The notes: a model not told the origin generated them from the letters alone. Shown: positions 32,443 through 41,613, counted from the stretch's first letter. The stretch: DNA of 64,000 nucleotides from Marilutibacter spongiae (GCF_014145325.1 NZ_JACHTF010000003.1:186001-250000), one strand, 5' to 3'. Numbers and translations: made by a program.

Positions 32443-34263
32443 TCAATGGATGGGTTCGTCGAGCATCAGCTGGCGAACGAAACGCACCGGTGGCGAGCCG
32501 AACGACAGGACCTTGTCGTGGTAGGCCTTGAGGTCGAAGGCGTCGCCTTCGCGCTGCTCCATCTCCCGGCGCAGGTCCAGGTGTTCGCTGTAGCCGACGT
32601 AGTAGGTCGGCAATTGCGCCGATGTCAGCTGCGCGCGCACCCACTTGCCGGCGGCCTCGCGTTCCTGCTGGAAGGTGGTGACGGTCATCAGTTCCATCGC
32701 CTCGTCGCGGGTCATGCCGTCGACGTGGATCGCCTGGTCGAGCAGGGCATTGGCCATCGCCCTCAGGTTCCACTTGCGGTTGATGAGCTTCATCAGCGGG
32801 TCGCCGTCCATGTAGCCGGCATCGGACATGACCTTCTCGCCGTACATCGCCCAGCCTTCGATGAAGGGACCGGAGCCGAGCACCGCGCGCAGGGTCGACG
32901 GGTACTTGTTGGAATGCGCGATCTGCAGGAAGTGGCCGGGCATCGCCTCGTGGATGCTCAGCTCATGGATCGAGCGCGTGTTGTACTCGCGCAGGAACGA
33001 ATCCACCTGCGCGTCGTCCCAGTCGTCGGGGATCGGCGAGACCGCGTAGAAGGTGTCCAGGCCCTTGTCGAGCGGGCCAGGCGAGTCGCAGTAGGCGACC
33101 GCGACGCCGCGCTGGAACTCGGGCATCAGGATGATCTTCACCGGGGTGTCGGGCACGGTGACCAGGTTGTTCTCGCGCACGAAGGCGGTGGCTTCCTCGG
33201 TGGTGCGGGTCGCCAGCTCGACGACCTCGTCGCGGCCCGGGCGGTCGGCGTAGGCCAGTTCCAGCGCCGCTTCGATCACCTGTTGCTGCTGCCCGGGCGA
33301 GGGAGAATCGGGCATCGCCTCCGGGGCGTCCGGGCGATCGGCCAGCACGCCCCGCGCGATGTCGTACATTTCGGCGCGGGTGCTGGCGATGTCGGCTTCC
33401 ACCCGGGTGCGGATTTCCTGTCGCGTCATCGGCGAGTTCAGCGCGAAGGCAAGCTTCTCGTCGTAGAGGCTTTCGCCGATGCGGAAGTCGCCCTTGGCAT
33501 TCGGCACCAGGGTGTCGTCGAGCCAGGCCTGCTGCTCGGCGACCGCCGCGCGCAACGTGGCGATCGCGGCATCCAGGCTCTTGCGTTCCTCACCCTTGAG
33601 CTGGTCGGCATTGGGCACGATCAGCTCGTCGACCAGGCTCAGGACGCCGGCGTTCTGGCGGGCCACCGTTTCGGCATGGATCCGCGGGACCCGCGCCGGG
33701 TCCAGGTTGGCGCGCATCTGGGTGAACAGCGCCGGGATCTGCTGCATGCGGGCGGTCGCCGACTTCAGGCGCTCGGGCATCGGCGCGAAGTCGCGCGCCA
33801 TCAGGCCGTACAGGGCACCGCCGGCGAGCTGGCTGTAGACCTGCGGGTCCCAGGCCCAGGACTGCAGGGTTTCGGAGGACCAGATTTCGTAGCGCAGCTG
33901 GTTGCGCAGGATCGCCGCGTCGACCTGGTTCTCGCGCGACAATCGCGCGACCTCGAGGCTGTCCAGCTCGGCGAGGAACTTCTTCGCCGCGTCCAGGCTG
34001 GCGGCGCGGCCGCCCTTGCTCATGTCGTCGATGCGACCGTCGAAGCGATGGTCGCCCATCTGCGTGGCGGTGATCGGCGACAGTTCCATGGCCTTGTCGA
34101 GGAAGCGCTTGGACAGCAGCTCGAACTGCTGGTCGAGCTTCGCGTCCGCCGTCGCGGCGGGCGCCGCGCTCCCGGTGGCGGCCTCGGGCGCGGGGCTGGG
34201 TTGGCAGGCCGACAGCGCCAGCAGGAGGGCGGCCGCCAGGGGCAGGGAACGGAAGCTGTGCAT
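32443..34263 (-). CDS. DUF885-family lipoprotein (metallopeptidase-like)
   Basis: A 606-residue DUF885 protein with a lipoprotein signal: LLLALSACQPSP gives the lipobox with Cys near residue 19, and an alanine/proline linker follows. The conserved region SIHELSIHEAMPGHFLQIAH holds the HEAMPGH signature, which resembles a zinc-peptidase HEXXH with an inserted residue; FIEGWAMYGEKV supplies further candidate ligands. Periplasmic dipeptide or amino-acid-conjugate hydrolysis has been suggested for the family, not proven here. A GTG/ATG seven codons upstream (34284) is an alternative start. Confidence 0.9.
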   Translation of the reverse strand: MHSFRSLPLAAALLLALSACQPSPAPEAATGSAAPAATADAKLDQQFELLSKRFLDKAMELSPITATQMGDHRFDGRIDDMSKGGRAASLDAAKKFLAELDSLEVARLSRENQVDAAILRNQLRYEIWSSETLQSWAWDPQVYSQLAGGALYGLMARDFAPMPERLKSATARMQQIPALFTQMRANLDPARVPRIHAETVARQNAGVLSLVDELIVPNADQLKGEERKSLDAAIATLRAAVAEQQAWLDDTLVPNAKGDFRIGESLYDEKLAFALNSPMTRQEIRTRVEADIASTRAEMYDIARGVLADRPDAPEAMPDSPSPGQQQQVIEAALELAYADRPGRDEVVELATRTTEEATAFVRENNLVTVPDTPVKIILMPEFQRGVAVAYCDSPGPLDKGLDTFYAVSPIPDDWDDAQVDSFLREYNTRSIHELSIHEAMPGHFLQIAHSNKYPSTLRAVLGSGPFIEGWAMYGEKVMSDAGYMDGDPLMKLINRKWNLRAMANALLDQAIHVDGMTRDEAMELMTVTTFQQEREAAGKWVRAQLTSAQLPTYYVGYSEHLDLRREMEQREGDAFDLKAYHDKVLSFGSPPVRFVRQLMLDEPIH

Positions 34264-34356
34264 GCAGGAGACCTCGGTCGGCATGTCGATGGGATTGGGG
34301 CAGGATACTGTGCGCCGATACCGGATGCATGGCGGCCGGGCCGCCGGGAGGGACAC

Positions 34357-35253
34357 ATGGGACGAGGGTGGCGCGTGCGTGGGGCCGGACTGTGCCTGCT
34401 GATGGGGATTTCGATGCCCGTGGCGGCGACCTGTCCGCCGGACGGATGGGACGCGCGAGCGTTGGCCTCGCTGCGCGAGGGCGGGTTTGCCGTCGACGAC
34501 AGGGCGCGTCGACAGGCGCTTGCATTGGCCCTCGTCGACTGTCTCGGCGCCCCGGACCCCGGCCTGCGGGACGACACCGGGTACGCGGCCCTGTCGGCCT
34601 GGATGCGCGGCGGGCAGCTGGATGCAACGACGCTGCGCGCGCTGCGCGACGCGCTGTACGTCCGCCTCGATGGGCCGGCGGGCGAGGGCTTCTCGCGTCC
34701 TTTCTCGGCGCTGGTCCTGGCCGAAGTCGCGCGCACCGATCGCCGCGTGCCGTGGATGGACGCAGGCGAACGCGACGCCATGGTCGATCGGGCGACGCGC
34801 TACCTGCGCTCGGTGGACGACTACCGCGGCTTCGACCCGGCGAGCGGCTGGCGCCATGGCGTCGCCCACGGCGCCGACTGGCTGATGCAGCTATCGCTGA
34901 ACCCGGCCCTCGACCGGGCGCAGCTCCGGCGCCTGGTGGATGCCGCCGGCAGCCAGGTCGTGCCGGCCTCGCATGCCTACGTGTTCGGCGAACCCGAACG
35001 ACTCGCCGCCCCGGTCCTGTACGCCGCGGGCCGCGATGTGATGGATGCGGACGCCTGGATAACCTGGTTCGGCGAGCTGTCCGCGGGCCTGGGCGACGAA
35101 GCGCTGGCCTGGAAGGACCGCGACTGGCTCTACCGTCGGCACGACCTGCGGGCCTTCCTGATGGCGCTGCGGGTGGCGGCCGCCGCCCGCGAGGACGCGG
35201 CCACCCGTGCCCTGCTGCCGGGCGTGGACCAGGCCTTGGCGTCGATGCCCTGA
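34357..35253 (+). CDS. DUF2785-family secreted protein
   Basis: A 298-residue protein with a signal sequence (about 1-25, LCLLMGISMPVAATC). The mature part matches DUF2785: DDTGYAALSAWMRGG, FSRPFSALVLAEVARTD and the strongly conserved GWRHGVAHGADWLMQL block with its His pair. Helical repeat-like architecture; function unknown. A GGGAGGG ribosome site ends four bases before the ATG. It is divergent from the DUF885 gene, with 93 bp between starts, and the two may share a promoter region. Confidence 0.85.
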   Translation: MGRGWRVRGAGLCLLMGISMPVAATCPPDGWDARALASLREGGFAVDDRARRQALALALVDCLGAPDPGLRDDTGYAALSAWMRGGQLDATTLRALRDALYVRLDGPAGEGFSRPFSALVLAEVARTDRRVPWMDAGERDAMVDRATRYLRSVDDYRGFDPASGWRHGVAHGADWLMQLSLNPALDRAQLRRLVDAAGSQVVPASHAYVFGEPERLAAPVLYAAGRDVMDADAWITWFGELSAGLGDEALAWKDRDWLYRRHDLRAFLMALRVAAAAREDAATRALLPGVDQALASMP

Positions 35254-35260
35254 CCCGGGC

Positions 35261-35557
35261 TCAGCGCTCTTCCTCGGTCTCGATCTCGACCATCGCGTCG
35301 AGTTCCAGCGCGAGCTCCTCGACCGCACGCCGCACCTTGTTGGCGGAATAGGCGTTCGAGGTCTCGACTTCCAGTTCGTGCACGCCCGGGCCGCGGTCGT
35401 CGGGCAGTCCGGCCGAGCTGGAGTCGGGATCGTCCATGTGGGGCATCAGGTCGGCGACCTCGTCGATGTGGTCGACGCCCTCCAGGCTGGAGAGCAGGTT
35501 GCCGATGGCGCGGGCGGTGTCCTCGCTTCCGGTGATGCGAAGGCGCAGGAGGGGCAT
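35261..35557 (-). CDS. Small conserved protein, ferredoxin-like fold likely
   Basis: A 98-residue protein opening MPLLRLRITGSEDTARAIGN and continuing LSSLEGVDHIDEVADLMPHMDDPDSS, then a C-terminal helix with NKVRRAVEELALELDAMVEIE. A beta-alpha-beta start and a Glu-rich end suggest a small alpha/beta fold. I recognise it only as conserved among xanthomonads. It ends 7 bp from the convergent DUF2785 stop. Confidence 0.7.
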   Translation of the reverse strand: MPLLRLRITGSEDTARAIGNLLSSLEGVDHIDEVADLMPHMDDPDSSSAGLPDDRGPGVHELEVETSNAYSANKVRRAVEELALELDAMVEIETEEER

Positions 35558-35950
35558 GGTGGCGCTCCGTGTCGTTGACGTGGGGGAGTGTTGGACGCCG
35601 GTTTACAGGCGGGTTTTCAGGCTAGGGAGCGGCCGGGAAAGGTGGCGTGAACGCATCGCCGTGACGTTCATGCCGCGCGCCTGCGGGCAGCGGCAGGCAA
35701 GCGGTTTCGCTCGATGGTTTGCGCGCAGCAGGATCCGTGCTGCGCCGTGGCCTCCAGCGACGGTGGGTATCGCCTTCGGCTCGCCCCACCCTATGGCGCA
35801 GCCGCGCCCGATACCGTCCGGCAACCCGAAACCAACCCCTCACATCCGGGCCCCGGGTGCGCGTCGCTTACCCGGGCTGCGTTCGCCCCCCGGCCCGGGC
35901 GCCGGGCAGGTTTCACCCCGGTGCGCGCGATGCTGGATTACCCTGTCTGC
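35558..35950. other. Intergenic gap with a degenerate GGTGGGTATCGC-type palindrome
   Basis: No gene is visible in these 393 bases. At 35758-35795 there is an imperfect hairpin GGTGGGTATCGCC...CGCCCCACC, a degenerate copy of the common xanthomonad intergenic repeat of that form. GC-rich blocks of CCCGGG type follow at 35845-35915 and could form further structure. The region should contain the speG promoter, but no clear -35/-10 pair was seen. Confidence 0.45.
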
Positions 35951-36514
35951 ATGGATGAGAACGCACCGATCCAGGACGCGCCATCGCACGTGACGCTGCG
36001 CCCCCTGGAGCGCGACGACCTGCACTTCGTGCACGTGCTCAACAACAATCGCAGCGTCATGGCGTACTGGTTCGAGGAGCCCTACGAGTCCTTCGTCGAG
36101 CTCGAGGAGCTGTATCGCAAGCACATCCACGACCAGTCCGAACGGCGCTTCATCATCGAGAGCGACATGCACCAGCCGGTCGGGATGGTCGAGCTGGTGG
36201 AGATCGACCACCTGCACCGGCGCGCGGAGTTCCTGGTGATGGTCTCGCCCGAGCACCAGGGCCGCGGCTTCGCGCGGGCGGCGACGCAGCGCGCGATCAA
36301 CTACGCCTTCCGCGTGCTCAACCTGCGCAAGCTCTACCTGCTGGTCGACGTCGACAACGCCCGCGCGATCCGGATCTACGAGAGCGCCGGCTTCCGCCGC
36401 GAGGGCGTGCTGGTCGACGAATACTTCAGCGACGGCCGCTACCACAGCGCCATCCGCATGTGCCTGTTCCAGCACGAGGTGCTGGGTCAGGAAGCCTCGC
36501 GCCGCAACGCCTGA
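35951..36514 (+). CDS. speG: Spermidine N-acetyltransferase SpeG
   Basis: A 187-residue GNAT enzyme closely matching SpeG, which acetylates spermidine and spermine with acetyl-CoA. Typical stretches are [46 protein letters not shown], and the acetyl-CoA loop [16 protein letters not shown] followed by [25 protein letters not shown], given here in part. Length agrees with E. coli SpeG (186). The frame is open upstream to 35714 without homology; start at 35951. Confidence 0.93.
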   Translation: MDENAPIQDAPSHVTLRPLERDDLHFVHVLNNNRSVMAYWFEEPYESFVELEELYRKHIHDQSERRFIIESDMHQPVGMVELVEIDHLHRRAEFLVMVSPEHQGRGFARAATQRAINYAFRVLNLRKLYLLVDVDNARAIRIYESAGFRREGVLVDEYFSDGRYHSAIRMCLFQHEVLGQEASRRNA

Positions 36515-36535
36515 GCGGTCGCGGCGCGCCTGGCC

Positions 36536-37483
36536 TCAGGGCGTCTGGGTGGCTTCGACCTTGCGGGTGGGCAGCGGCACATTGCACAGGTCGATGTGGC
36601 CGGCCGGGCGCTTGTACCACTCGTCGCGGCGGTTGCGCCGTGCCTCCACCAGTTCGTCGAACAGGGGCGTGTCGCTGCGCAGCACTTCGATCGCGCTGCG
36701 CTCGGCGTCGGGGACTTCCGACGCCAGGCGGATCGCGCGGATCGGCACGCGCTGGCCGGCCTCTTCGTAAAAGCCCAAAGGACCGGTTCCGCGCGGCAGG
36801 ACCGACAGCAGTTCGATGCCTTCGATGACGCGGCCGACGACCGTGATGTTGCGGTCCAGCTGGCGCGGCGACTGGCCGGTGACGACGTACAGCTCGCTGC
36901 CGTTGCTGGAGTCGGCCTCCATCGCGCGGCCGGCGCCGACCATGCCGTAGCAATGGGCCAGCCATGCGCGTCCTTCTTCGGGGTCGCGCGCGGCCGGGAA
37001 GCCTTCGGCGAAGCCGGTCTGCGGCGCCCAGCCATCCGGATCGGGCAGGGCATGGAAGGCCAGGCCTTTGCTGGGCCGGTCGAACTCGGCCGGCAGCCTG
37101 GCGTCGGCGCTGCCCAGGGACCTGGGATGGTCGCTCTCGCCGTCGGGGTCGCCCCACTGGACCACGAAATTGTCCTGCGAGCGGTTGATGCTCATGCCGT
37201 CCCAGTAGGCCTCGCGGGCGAGCGTGCGGATGTTGGCGACGTGGCGTGGCGCGAAGCCAGGGGCCAGTTCGATCACCACCCGGCCGCTGTCGAGTTCCAG
37301 ATAGAGGGTGTTCGCCGGATCGGGGCGGCGCCAGTCGGACGGTGAGGAGGCCTCGATGATCTCACCCATCGAGCGGTAGGGTGTCGCGGCCTCGTCCTGG
37401 GCCCGCGCGGGCGACGCGCCCGCGGCGCAGCAGGCAATGAAGGCGGCAGTCAGCAGCGGGGTCTTGGGCACGGGGGACTCCAT
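36536..37483 (-). CDS. Cyclophilin-type peptidyl-prolyl isomerase, exported
   Basis: A 315-residue exported protein with a signal sequence (about 1-28, ending SPARAQ). The cyclophilin domain spans roughly 60-275 with [27 protein letters not shown]-type start (given in part), [19 protein letters not shown], and [21 protein letters not shown]. It has a long insertion relative to single-domain cyclophilins and a C-terminal extension with [13 protein letters not shown]. Assisting folding of envelope proteins in the periplasm is the expected role. Confidence 0.9.
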   Translation of the reverse strand: MESPVPKTPLLTAAFIACCAAGASPARAQDEAATPYRSMGEIIEASSPSDWRRPDPANTLYLELDSGRVVIELAPGFAPRHVANIRTLAREAYWDGMSINRSQDNFVVQWGDPDGESDHPRSLGSADARLPAEFDRPSKGLAFHALPDPDGWAPQTGFAEGFPAARDPEEGRAWLAHCYGMVGAGRAMEADSSNGSELYVVTGQSPRQLDRNITVVGRVIEGIELLSVLPRGTGPLGFYEEAGQRVPIRAIRLASEVPDAERSAIEVLRSDTPLFDELVEARRNRRDEWYKRPAGHIDLCNVPLPTRKVEATQTP

Positions 37484-37631
37484 TCGTCATGAACGGCCGA
37501 TTCTGGCCCAGCCCGACCGTGGCGGCCAGCAGCGGGGCGAGGCATGACTAGCGGCACATTCGGTATACATAAGAAAGCAATAGTGTTGAGTCCGAAGCAG
37601 CAAACCGTCATCCCGACGGGTGGAGGCCTCG

Positions 37632-37997
37632 ATGACCGACCTGGAAGCCCAGCTCCGGAAATTCCAGAAAGAACTCAGCTCGGGAACCGTGTCGTTGACC
37701 CTGCTGGCGGTGGTCGCGTCGGCGGAGGCGCCGATGTACGGCTACCAGATCGCCAAGCGGCTCGAACGCGAGGGGGCCGGCGTGCTCACGGGCAAGCAGA
37801 GCGCCCTGTACCCGGTCCTGCGCAACCTGGGCGCCGCGGGCCTGCTCGACAGCCATGTCGAGCCCTCGGTCTCCGGGCCGCCGCGCCGTTACTACCAGAT
37901 CACCGACGCCGGGCGCGAGGCCCTGCGTGACTGGGTCGCCGCCTGGCGTGCGACCCGCGACTCCGTCGATACCGTCCTGGAGGCTTTCCCGGAATGA
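37632..37997 (+). CDS. PadR-family transcriptional regulator
   Basis: A 121-residue PadR-type winged-helix protein. SSGTVSLTLLAVVASAEAPM and YGYQIAKRLEREG form the recognition region, with LTGKQSALYPVLRNLGAAGLL and RRYYQITDAGREALRDW completing the domain. The ribosome site GGAGG ends six bases before the ATG at 37632; a GTG at 37620 is less likely. It overlaps the next gene by four bases, a typical PadR/sensor pair. Confidence 0.9.
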   Translation: MTDLEAQLRKFQKELSSGTVSLTLLAVVASAEAPMYGYQIAKRLEREGAGVLTGKQSALYPVLRNLGAAGLLDSHVEPSVSGPPRRYYQITDAGREALRDWVAAWRATRDSVDTVLEAFPE

Positions 37998-38905
37998 ACA
38001 CCGCCACGCTCCCCACCACCATTCCCCAGTACCTGGAACAACTGCGGCGGGCCCTGTCCGATGCCGATCCGGCCATGGTCCAGGACGCGCTCTACGACGC
38101 CGAGGAGTACCTGCGGGCCGAGCTTGCCGAAAGCCCCGGCCGGACCGAGGCCGAGGTGATCTCGGCCGTCGCCGGCAGCTACGGCGCGCCGGAGGAGGTC
38201 GCCGAGATCTACCGCGACACCGAAGTCAGGGTGCAGACGGCGTTGCGCGTGCCGCCGCCGCGCCCGCACCGCTCATGGTTCGGACGATTCTTCGGCGTCG
38301 CCGCCGAGCCGCGTGCCTACGCCGCGCTGTTCTACATGCTGCTTTCGCTGGCGACCGGCATTTTCTACTTCACCTGGGTCGTGACCGGCGTATCCATTTC
38401 GGCCGGACTGCTGGTCCTCATCATCGGCGTCCCCCTGCTGATCCTGTTCGTGGGTTCGACACGCGTGCTGGCGCTGGTCGAGGGCCGGCTGGTCGAAGTC
38501 ATGCTCGGTGAGCGGATGCCGCGGCGGCCGCTGTACAGCGCGCAGGGCAAGCCGTGGCTGGAGCGGATCAAGGACATGTTCACCGACCCGCGCACCTGGG
38601 GCACGTTCCTGTACATGTTGCTGATGATGCCGCTGGGCATCGCCTACTTCACGGTGGCGGCCACGATGACGACCGTCGCGCTGTCGCTGATTGCGTTGCC
38701 GGTGCTGCTGGCGCTGGGCTACGAGTCGCATGTCTACCTGGATGGCGTCCTGCTCACCGGCGACGTCGCGATATGGGAATCGGTGCTGGCGATGGTGATC
38801 GGCGCGCTCCTGCTGTTCGTCACCCTGCACGTCGCCCGCGGCATCGGCTACCTGCACGGCCAACTGGCGAAGCATCTGCTGGTGAAGGGCTCGCGGGCGG
38901 TCTGA
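37994..38905 (+). CDS. HAAS-domain membrane sensor protein paired with PadR
   Basis: A 303-residue protein. The N-terminal 80 residues form a HAAS (DUF1700-like) helical domain: YLEQLRRALSDADPAMVQDAL, then DAEEYLRAEL and YGAPEEVAEIYRDTE. The rest has about seven hydrophobic helices in two groups (around 115-165 and 205-290), matching the 'putative sensor' (PF13796-like) membrane region. In such pairs the PadR repressor usually controls this gene. Ligand unknown. Overlap of ATGA with padR implies coupling. Confidence 0.87.
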   Translation: MNTATLPTTIPQYLEQLRRALSDADPAMVQDALYDAEEYLRAELAESPGRTEAEVISAVAGSYGAPEEVAEIYRDTEVRVQTALRVPPPRPHRSWFGRFFGVAAEPRAYAALFYMLLSLATGIFYFTWVVTGVSISAGLLVLIIGVPLLILFVGSTRVLALVEGRLVEVMLGERMPRRPLYSAQGKPWLERIKDMFTDPRTWGTFLYMLLMMPLGIAYFTVAATMTTVALSLIALPVLLALGYESHVYLDGVLLTGDVAIWESVLAMVIGALLLFVTLHVARGIGYLHGQLAKHLLVKGSRAV

Positions 38906-39010
38906 AAAGGGCGGCGCGGTGAACGCAATGTGCCGCCGGTACCAGAAGTGCCCATCCCATCGGGCCAGTATGGCGACGGGGGGAGACCATTCCATTGAAG
39001 GAGAATCACC

Positions 39011-39229
39011 ATGCGTCGTACCAGGATCATTGCCGCCACCCTGAGCGTGGCCCTGCTGGCCGCCCTGTCCTTCGCCGCCACCGCGTCGTGGCAGGGCACG
39101 TGGAACTACTACAACGACGAAGGCGCCCTCGTCGGCCAGTGGACCGCCGGTTGCGGCGAGCTCGACGGCAGCTGGGGGACCCGGACCGCGAACAAGTCCT
39201 TCACCCAGGGCTGCGCCGTCGACATGTGA
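39011..39229 (+). CDS. Small secreted cysteine-containing protein (DUF6289-like)
   Basis: A 72-residue exported protein: signal sequence 1-24 (VALLAALSFAATA), then a 48-residue mature part with WNYYNDEGALVGQWTAGCGE and a C-terminal SFTQGCAVDM. The two cysteines could form one disulfide. The pattern of tyrosines followed by 'G.LVG...GC' resembles the DUF6289 group of small xanthomonad secreted proteins. Role unknown. GGAGAATC precedes the ATG as ribosome site. Confidence 0.7.
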   Translation: MRRTRIIAATLSVALLAALSFAATASWQGTWNYYNDEGALVGQWTAGCGELDGSWGTRTANKSFTQGCAVDM

Positions 39230-39250
39230 CGACCCACCCCGGGCGCAACG

Positions 39251-39279
39251 CAAAAGCCCCGCGATCGCGGGGCTTTTGC
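39251..39279. terminator. Intrinsic bidirectional terminator
   Basis: Perfect palindrome CAAAAGCCCCGC/GCGGGGCTTTTG with a short central ATC: strong stem with A and T runs on both sides, so it can terminate transcripts from either strand. It lies between the small secreted gene (+) and phaZ (-). Confidence 0.9.
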
Positions 39280-39373
39280 CTGGGGCCGGGCAATGCCCGG
39301 ACACGCTGCGCTGCGTTGCACCTGTCGCGCGCCGCGCCGGGTGGGTGCCCAGCGCGCGTGCCGACGGGCGGGG

Positions 39374-40621
39374 TCAGGTCGAATAGCGGGCGATGAAGTC
39401 GCGCACCTTCGGATAGACCTGGGTGCGCCAGCGGCGGCCGCTGAAGATGCCGTAGTGCCCCGCGCCCTTGACCTCGATGTGGTGCGTGTCGTCCTTGGCG
39501 ATTCCGGTGCACAGGTCGTGCGCGGCCCGGGTCTGGCCCTGGCCCGAGATGTCGTCGAGTTCGCCTTCGATGGTCAGCAGGGCGGTGCCGGTGATCGCGG
39601 ACGGATCCACGCGCGTACCGTCGACGTCCCATTCGCCTTTCGGCAGCAGGTGCTCCTGGAAGACCACGCGGATGGTGTCCAGGTAATACTCGGCCGGCAT
39701 GTCGAGCACGGCGTTGTATTCGTCGTAGAAGCGGCGGTGCGAGTCGGCGTCGTCGAGGTCGCCCTTGAGCAGGTCCTGGTAGAAGTCCCAGTGCGACTGT
39801 GCGTGGCGCTCGGGGTTCATCGCCATGAAGCCCATGTGCTGCAGGAAGCCCGGGTAGACCTGGCGACCGTGGCCGGGGTAGTTGGCCGGCACCGGGTGGA
39901 TCACGGTGTTCTGGAACCACCACAGGGGCTTTTCGGTGGCCAGGTTGTTCACCGCCGTCGGGCTCTGGCGGGTGTCGATCGGACCGCCCATCATGACCAT
40001 CGAGCGCGGCGTCGCCTCGCCCTTCTGCGCCATCAGCGAGATCGCCGCCAGCACGGGCACGGTGGGCTGGCAGACGCTGATCACGTGCAGGTCGTTGGCG
40101 CCGATCTGGCGGATGAACTCCTGGATGTAGGCCACGTAGTCGTCGAGGGTGAAGTCGCCCTCGGCGGTGGGCACCATGCGCGCGTCGATCCAGTCGGTGA
40201 TGTAGACCTTGTGGTCGCGCAGCAGGGTGCGCACGGTGTCGCGCAGCAAGGTGGCGTGGTGGCCCGAAAGCGGCGCGACGACCAGCACCGGCGGGTCGTC
40301 CTTGAGTTCCTTCAGGTTTCCGGCGTCGTCGGTGTAGCGCTTAAAGCGCAGCAGGCGGCAGAACGGCTTGCGCGCCATTTCGCGTTCGATGACGGGGAAG
40401 ATGTCGCCGTCGATGTCCAGCGAGTGGATGCCGAACTCCGGCTTCTCGTAGTCCTTGCCGATGCGGTACAGCAGCTCGTAGCCGGCGGCGGCGCGCGCGG
40501 CGCCGGGCAGGTTGGAGAGCCAGCTGCCGGAGGCGCCGAACATCTTCGCGCTGGCATCCGCCCAATACGTGACCGGGGCCATCCATGCGCGGCCGAATTC
40601 GTGCATCTGGTAAAGCATCAT
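39374..40621 (-). CDS. phaZ: Intracellular polyhydroxyalkanoate depolymerase PhaZ
   Basis: A 415-residue enzyme that breaks down native intracellular poly-3-hydroxybutyrate granules. Length and the start MMLYQMHEFGRAWMAP match the PhaZ1 type of Ralstonia/Cupriavidus. The lipase-box-like site reads HVISVCQPTVPV with the nucleophile Cys at residue 184 in place of Ser, as in that class; the His is likely in IEVKGAGHYGIFSGRRWR near the C-terminus. No PHA synthase gene lies in the window. A second in-frame ATG three bases in gives essentially the same protein. Confidence 0.93.
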   Translation of the reverse strand: MMLYQMHEFGRAWMAPVTYWADASAKMFGASGSWLSNLPGAARAAAGYELLYRIGKDYEKPEFGIHSLDIDGDIFPVIEREMARKPFCRLLRFKRYTDDAGNLKELKDDPPVLVVAPLSGHHATLLRDTVRTLLRDHKVYITDWIDARMVPTAEGDFTLDDYVAYIQEFIRQIGANDLHVISVCQPTVPVLAAISLMAQKGEATPRSMVMMGGPIDTRQSPTAVNNLATEKPLWWFQNTVIHPVPANYPGHGRQVYPGFLQHMGFMAMNPERHAQSHWDFYQDLLKGDLDDADSHRRFYDEYNAVLDMPAEYYLDTIRVVFQEHLLPKGEWDVDGTRVDPSAITGTALLTIEGELDDISGQGQTRAAHDLCTGIAKDDTHHIEVKGAGHYGIFSGRRWRTQVYPKVRDFIARYST

Positions 40622-40779
40622 CGGATCGTGGTCTCCCGCCAATGAGTACCCGGGGCGTCCGTGGGGCGCGGCCGGGGCTGCATCTGTTGCGACGCAGCAT
40701 ACCCGAGCGCAGGGACATGTTTGTGAACTGGCCGACCGGTGGACATCACGGTGGGCACGCCGGCTGCGGGTGGGTCGGC

Positions 40780-41388
40780 TCAGGCCGGGCGCTCAAGCGC
40801 GGTGGTCGCCCCGGCCAGCGCCGGCGACAGCCACAGGTGCGAGCCCAGGGCGGTGAAACCCACGGCCTCGAAGCGCTGGCGGTAGAAGCGGGCCGGCCGC
40901 CGCCTGAAGCCCTCGGTGTCGCCGTCGATGCCGTCTTCGCGGGTGAAAGTCTCCAGAAAGGCCACGCCGCCGCACAGCTCGGCCAGGCCCGGAAGTCCAC
41001 GGTCCAGCTCGCGGGCGTCGAGGTAGTGCATGACGTCGCTGCAGACCACAAGGTCGACCGGGGCGCAGGGACGCAGGTGCTGGAAATCGCCGAACCGCGC
41101 GAAGTGCAATTGCCGCCGACGCCCATGGCGGGCGATCGCGTACTCGCTGCTGTCGAAGCCCAGGTAGCTGGCGCGGGGCCGCAAGCGGAGCAGGGGCGCC
41201 CGCCACGCGCCTTCGCCGCACCCCACGTCCAGCACGCTGCGGAGGGGCCGCTCGAGATGGTACTCGGCGGTCGCCACGGCCAGGGCGACCTTGCGCCCCA
41301 GGCGCGCCCGCCCACCAATGGCGGCGTCCTTCAAGGCCGGATCGCGGTACCAGCGCTCGAAGTAATGGCGATCGTATTGTTTGCGCAT
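40780..41388 (-). CDS. SAM-dependent class I methyltransferase
   Basis: A 202-residue methyltransferase. Motif I reads SVLDVGCGEGAWRAPLL, with the acidic end of strand 2 in YLGFDSSEYAI, and PVDLVVCSDVMHYLD around motif post-I/II. RKQYDRHYFERWYRD at the N-terminus identifies a small group of conserved xanthomonad proteins. Substrate unknown. The start at 41388 matches homologues; an ATG at 41427 would add 13 residues. Upstream lies a heptamer-repeat tract. Confidence 0.85.
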   Translation of the reverse strand: MRKQYDRHYFERWYRDPALKDAAIGGRARLGRKVALAVATAEYHLERPLRSVLDVGCGEGAWRAPLLRLRPRASYLGFDSSEYAIARHGRRRQLHFARFGDFQHLRPCAPVDLVVCSDVMHYLDARELDRGLPGLAELCGGVAFLETFTREDGIDGDTEGFRRRPARFYRQRFEAVGFTALGSHLWLSPALAGATTALERPA

Positions 41389-41462
41389 CCCGGGGTCTTT
41401 TTTCAGTGCAGGTCGTGGACGTGGCATCCTAGCGCCGCGCGCTTTGGCGCGCTTGCGCGCGT

Positions 41463-41541
41463 GGGAATAGGGAATAGGGAGTAGGGATAAGGTCAGAAGC
41501 CAAAGCCACTGCCCCGACACTGCGCCCCATTCCCCATTCCC
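41463..41541. repeat. GGGAATA and CCCCATT heptamer tracts
   Basis: At 41463-41490 four heptamers of GGGAATA type follow each other, the last two degenerate. At 41525-41541 CCCCATT is repeated 2.5 times. Both are heptameric and their sequences are near complements (GGGAAT versus ATTCCC). Confidence 0.75.
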
Positions 41542-41546
41542 GAACC

Positions 41547-41606
41547 ACCAATCACCAATCACCAATCACCAATCACCAATCACCAATCACCAATCACCAA
41601 TCACCA
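41547..41606. repeat. ACCAATC heptamer minisatellite (about 8.5 copies)
   Basis: Perfect head-to-tail copies of ACCAATC run for 60 bp and end 8 bases before the ATG at 41614, so the tract occupies the 5' leader and ribosome-binding zone of the HemJ/CopD-like gene. Read on the other strand the unit is GATTGGT, one base different from the GTGATTA unit at 53677. Confidence 0.9.
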
Positions 41607-41613
41607 GCAGCCC

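Noticed and set aside
31795-35253. A 1,152-codon plus-strand open frame
   Set aside because: Most of it is antisense to DUF72, VOC and DUF885 genes; only the last 298 codons (from 34357) make a recognisable protein. High GC produces such long shadow frames.
35558-35950. Upstream extension of speG to 35714
   Set aside because: The additional codons show no similarity to SpeG and read through repeat-like GC-rich DNA; SpeG length is matched from 35951.
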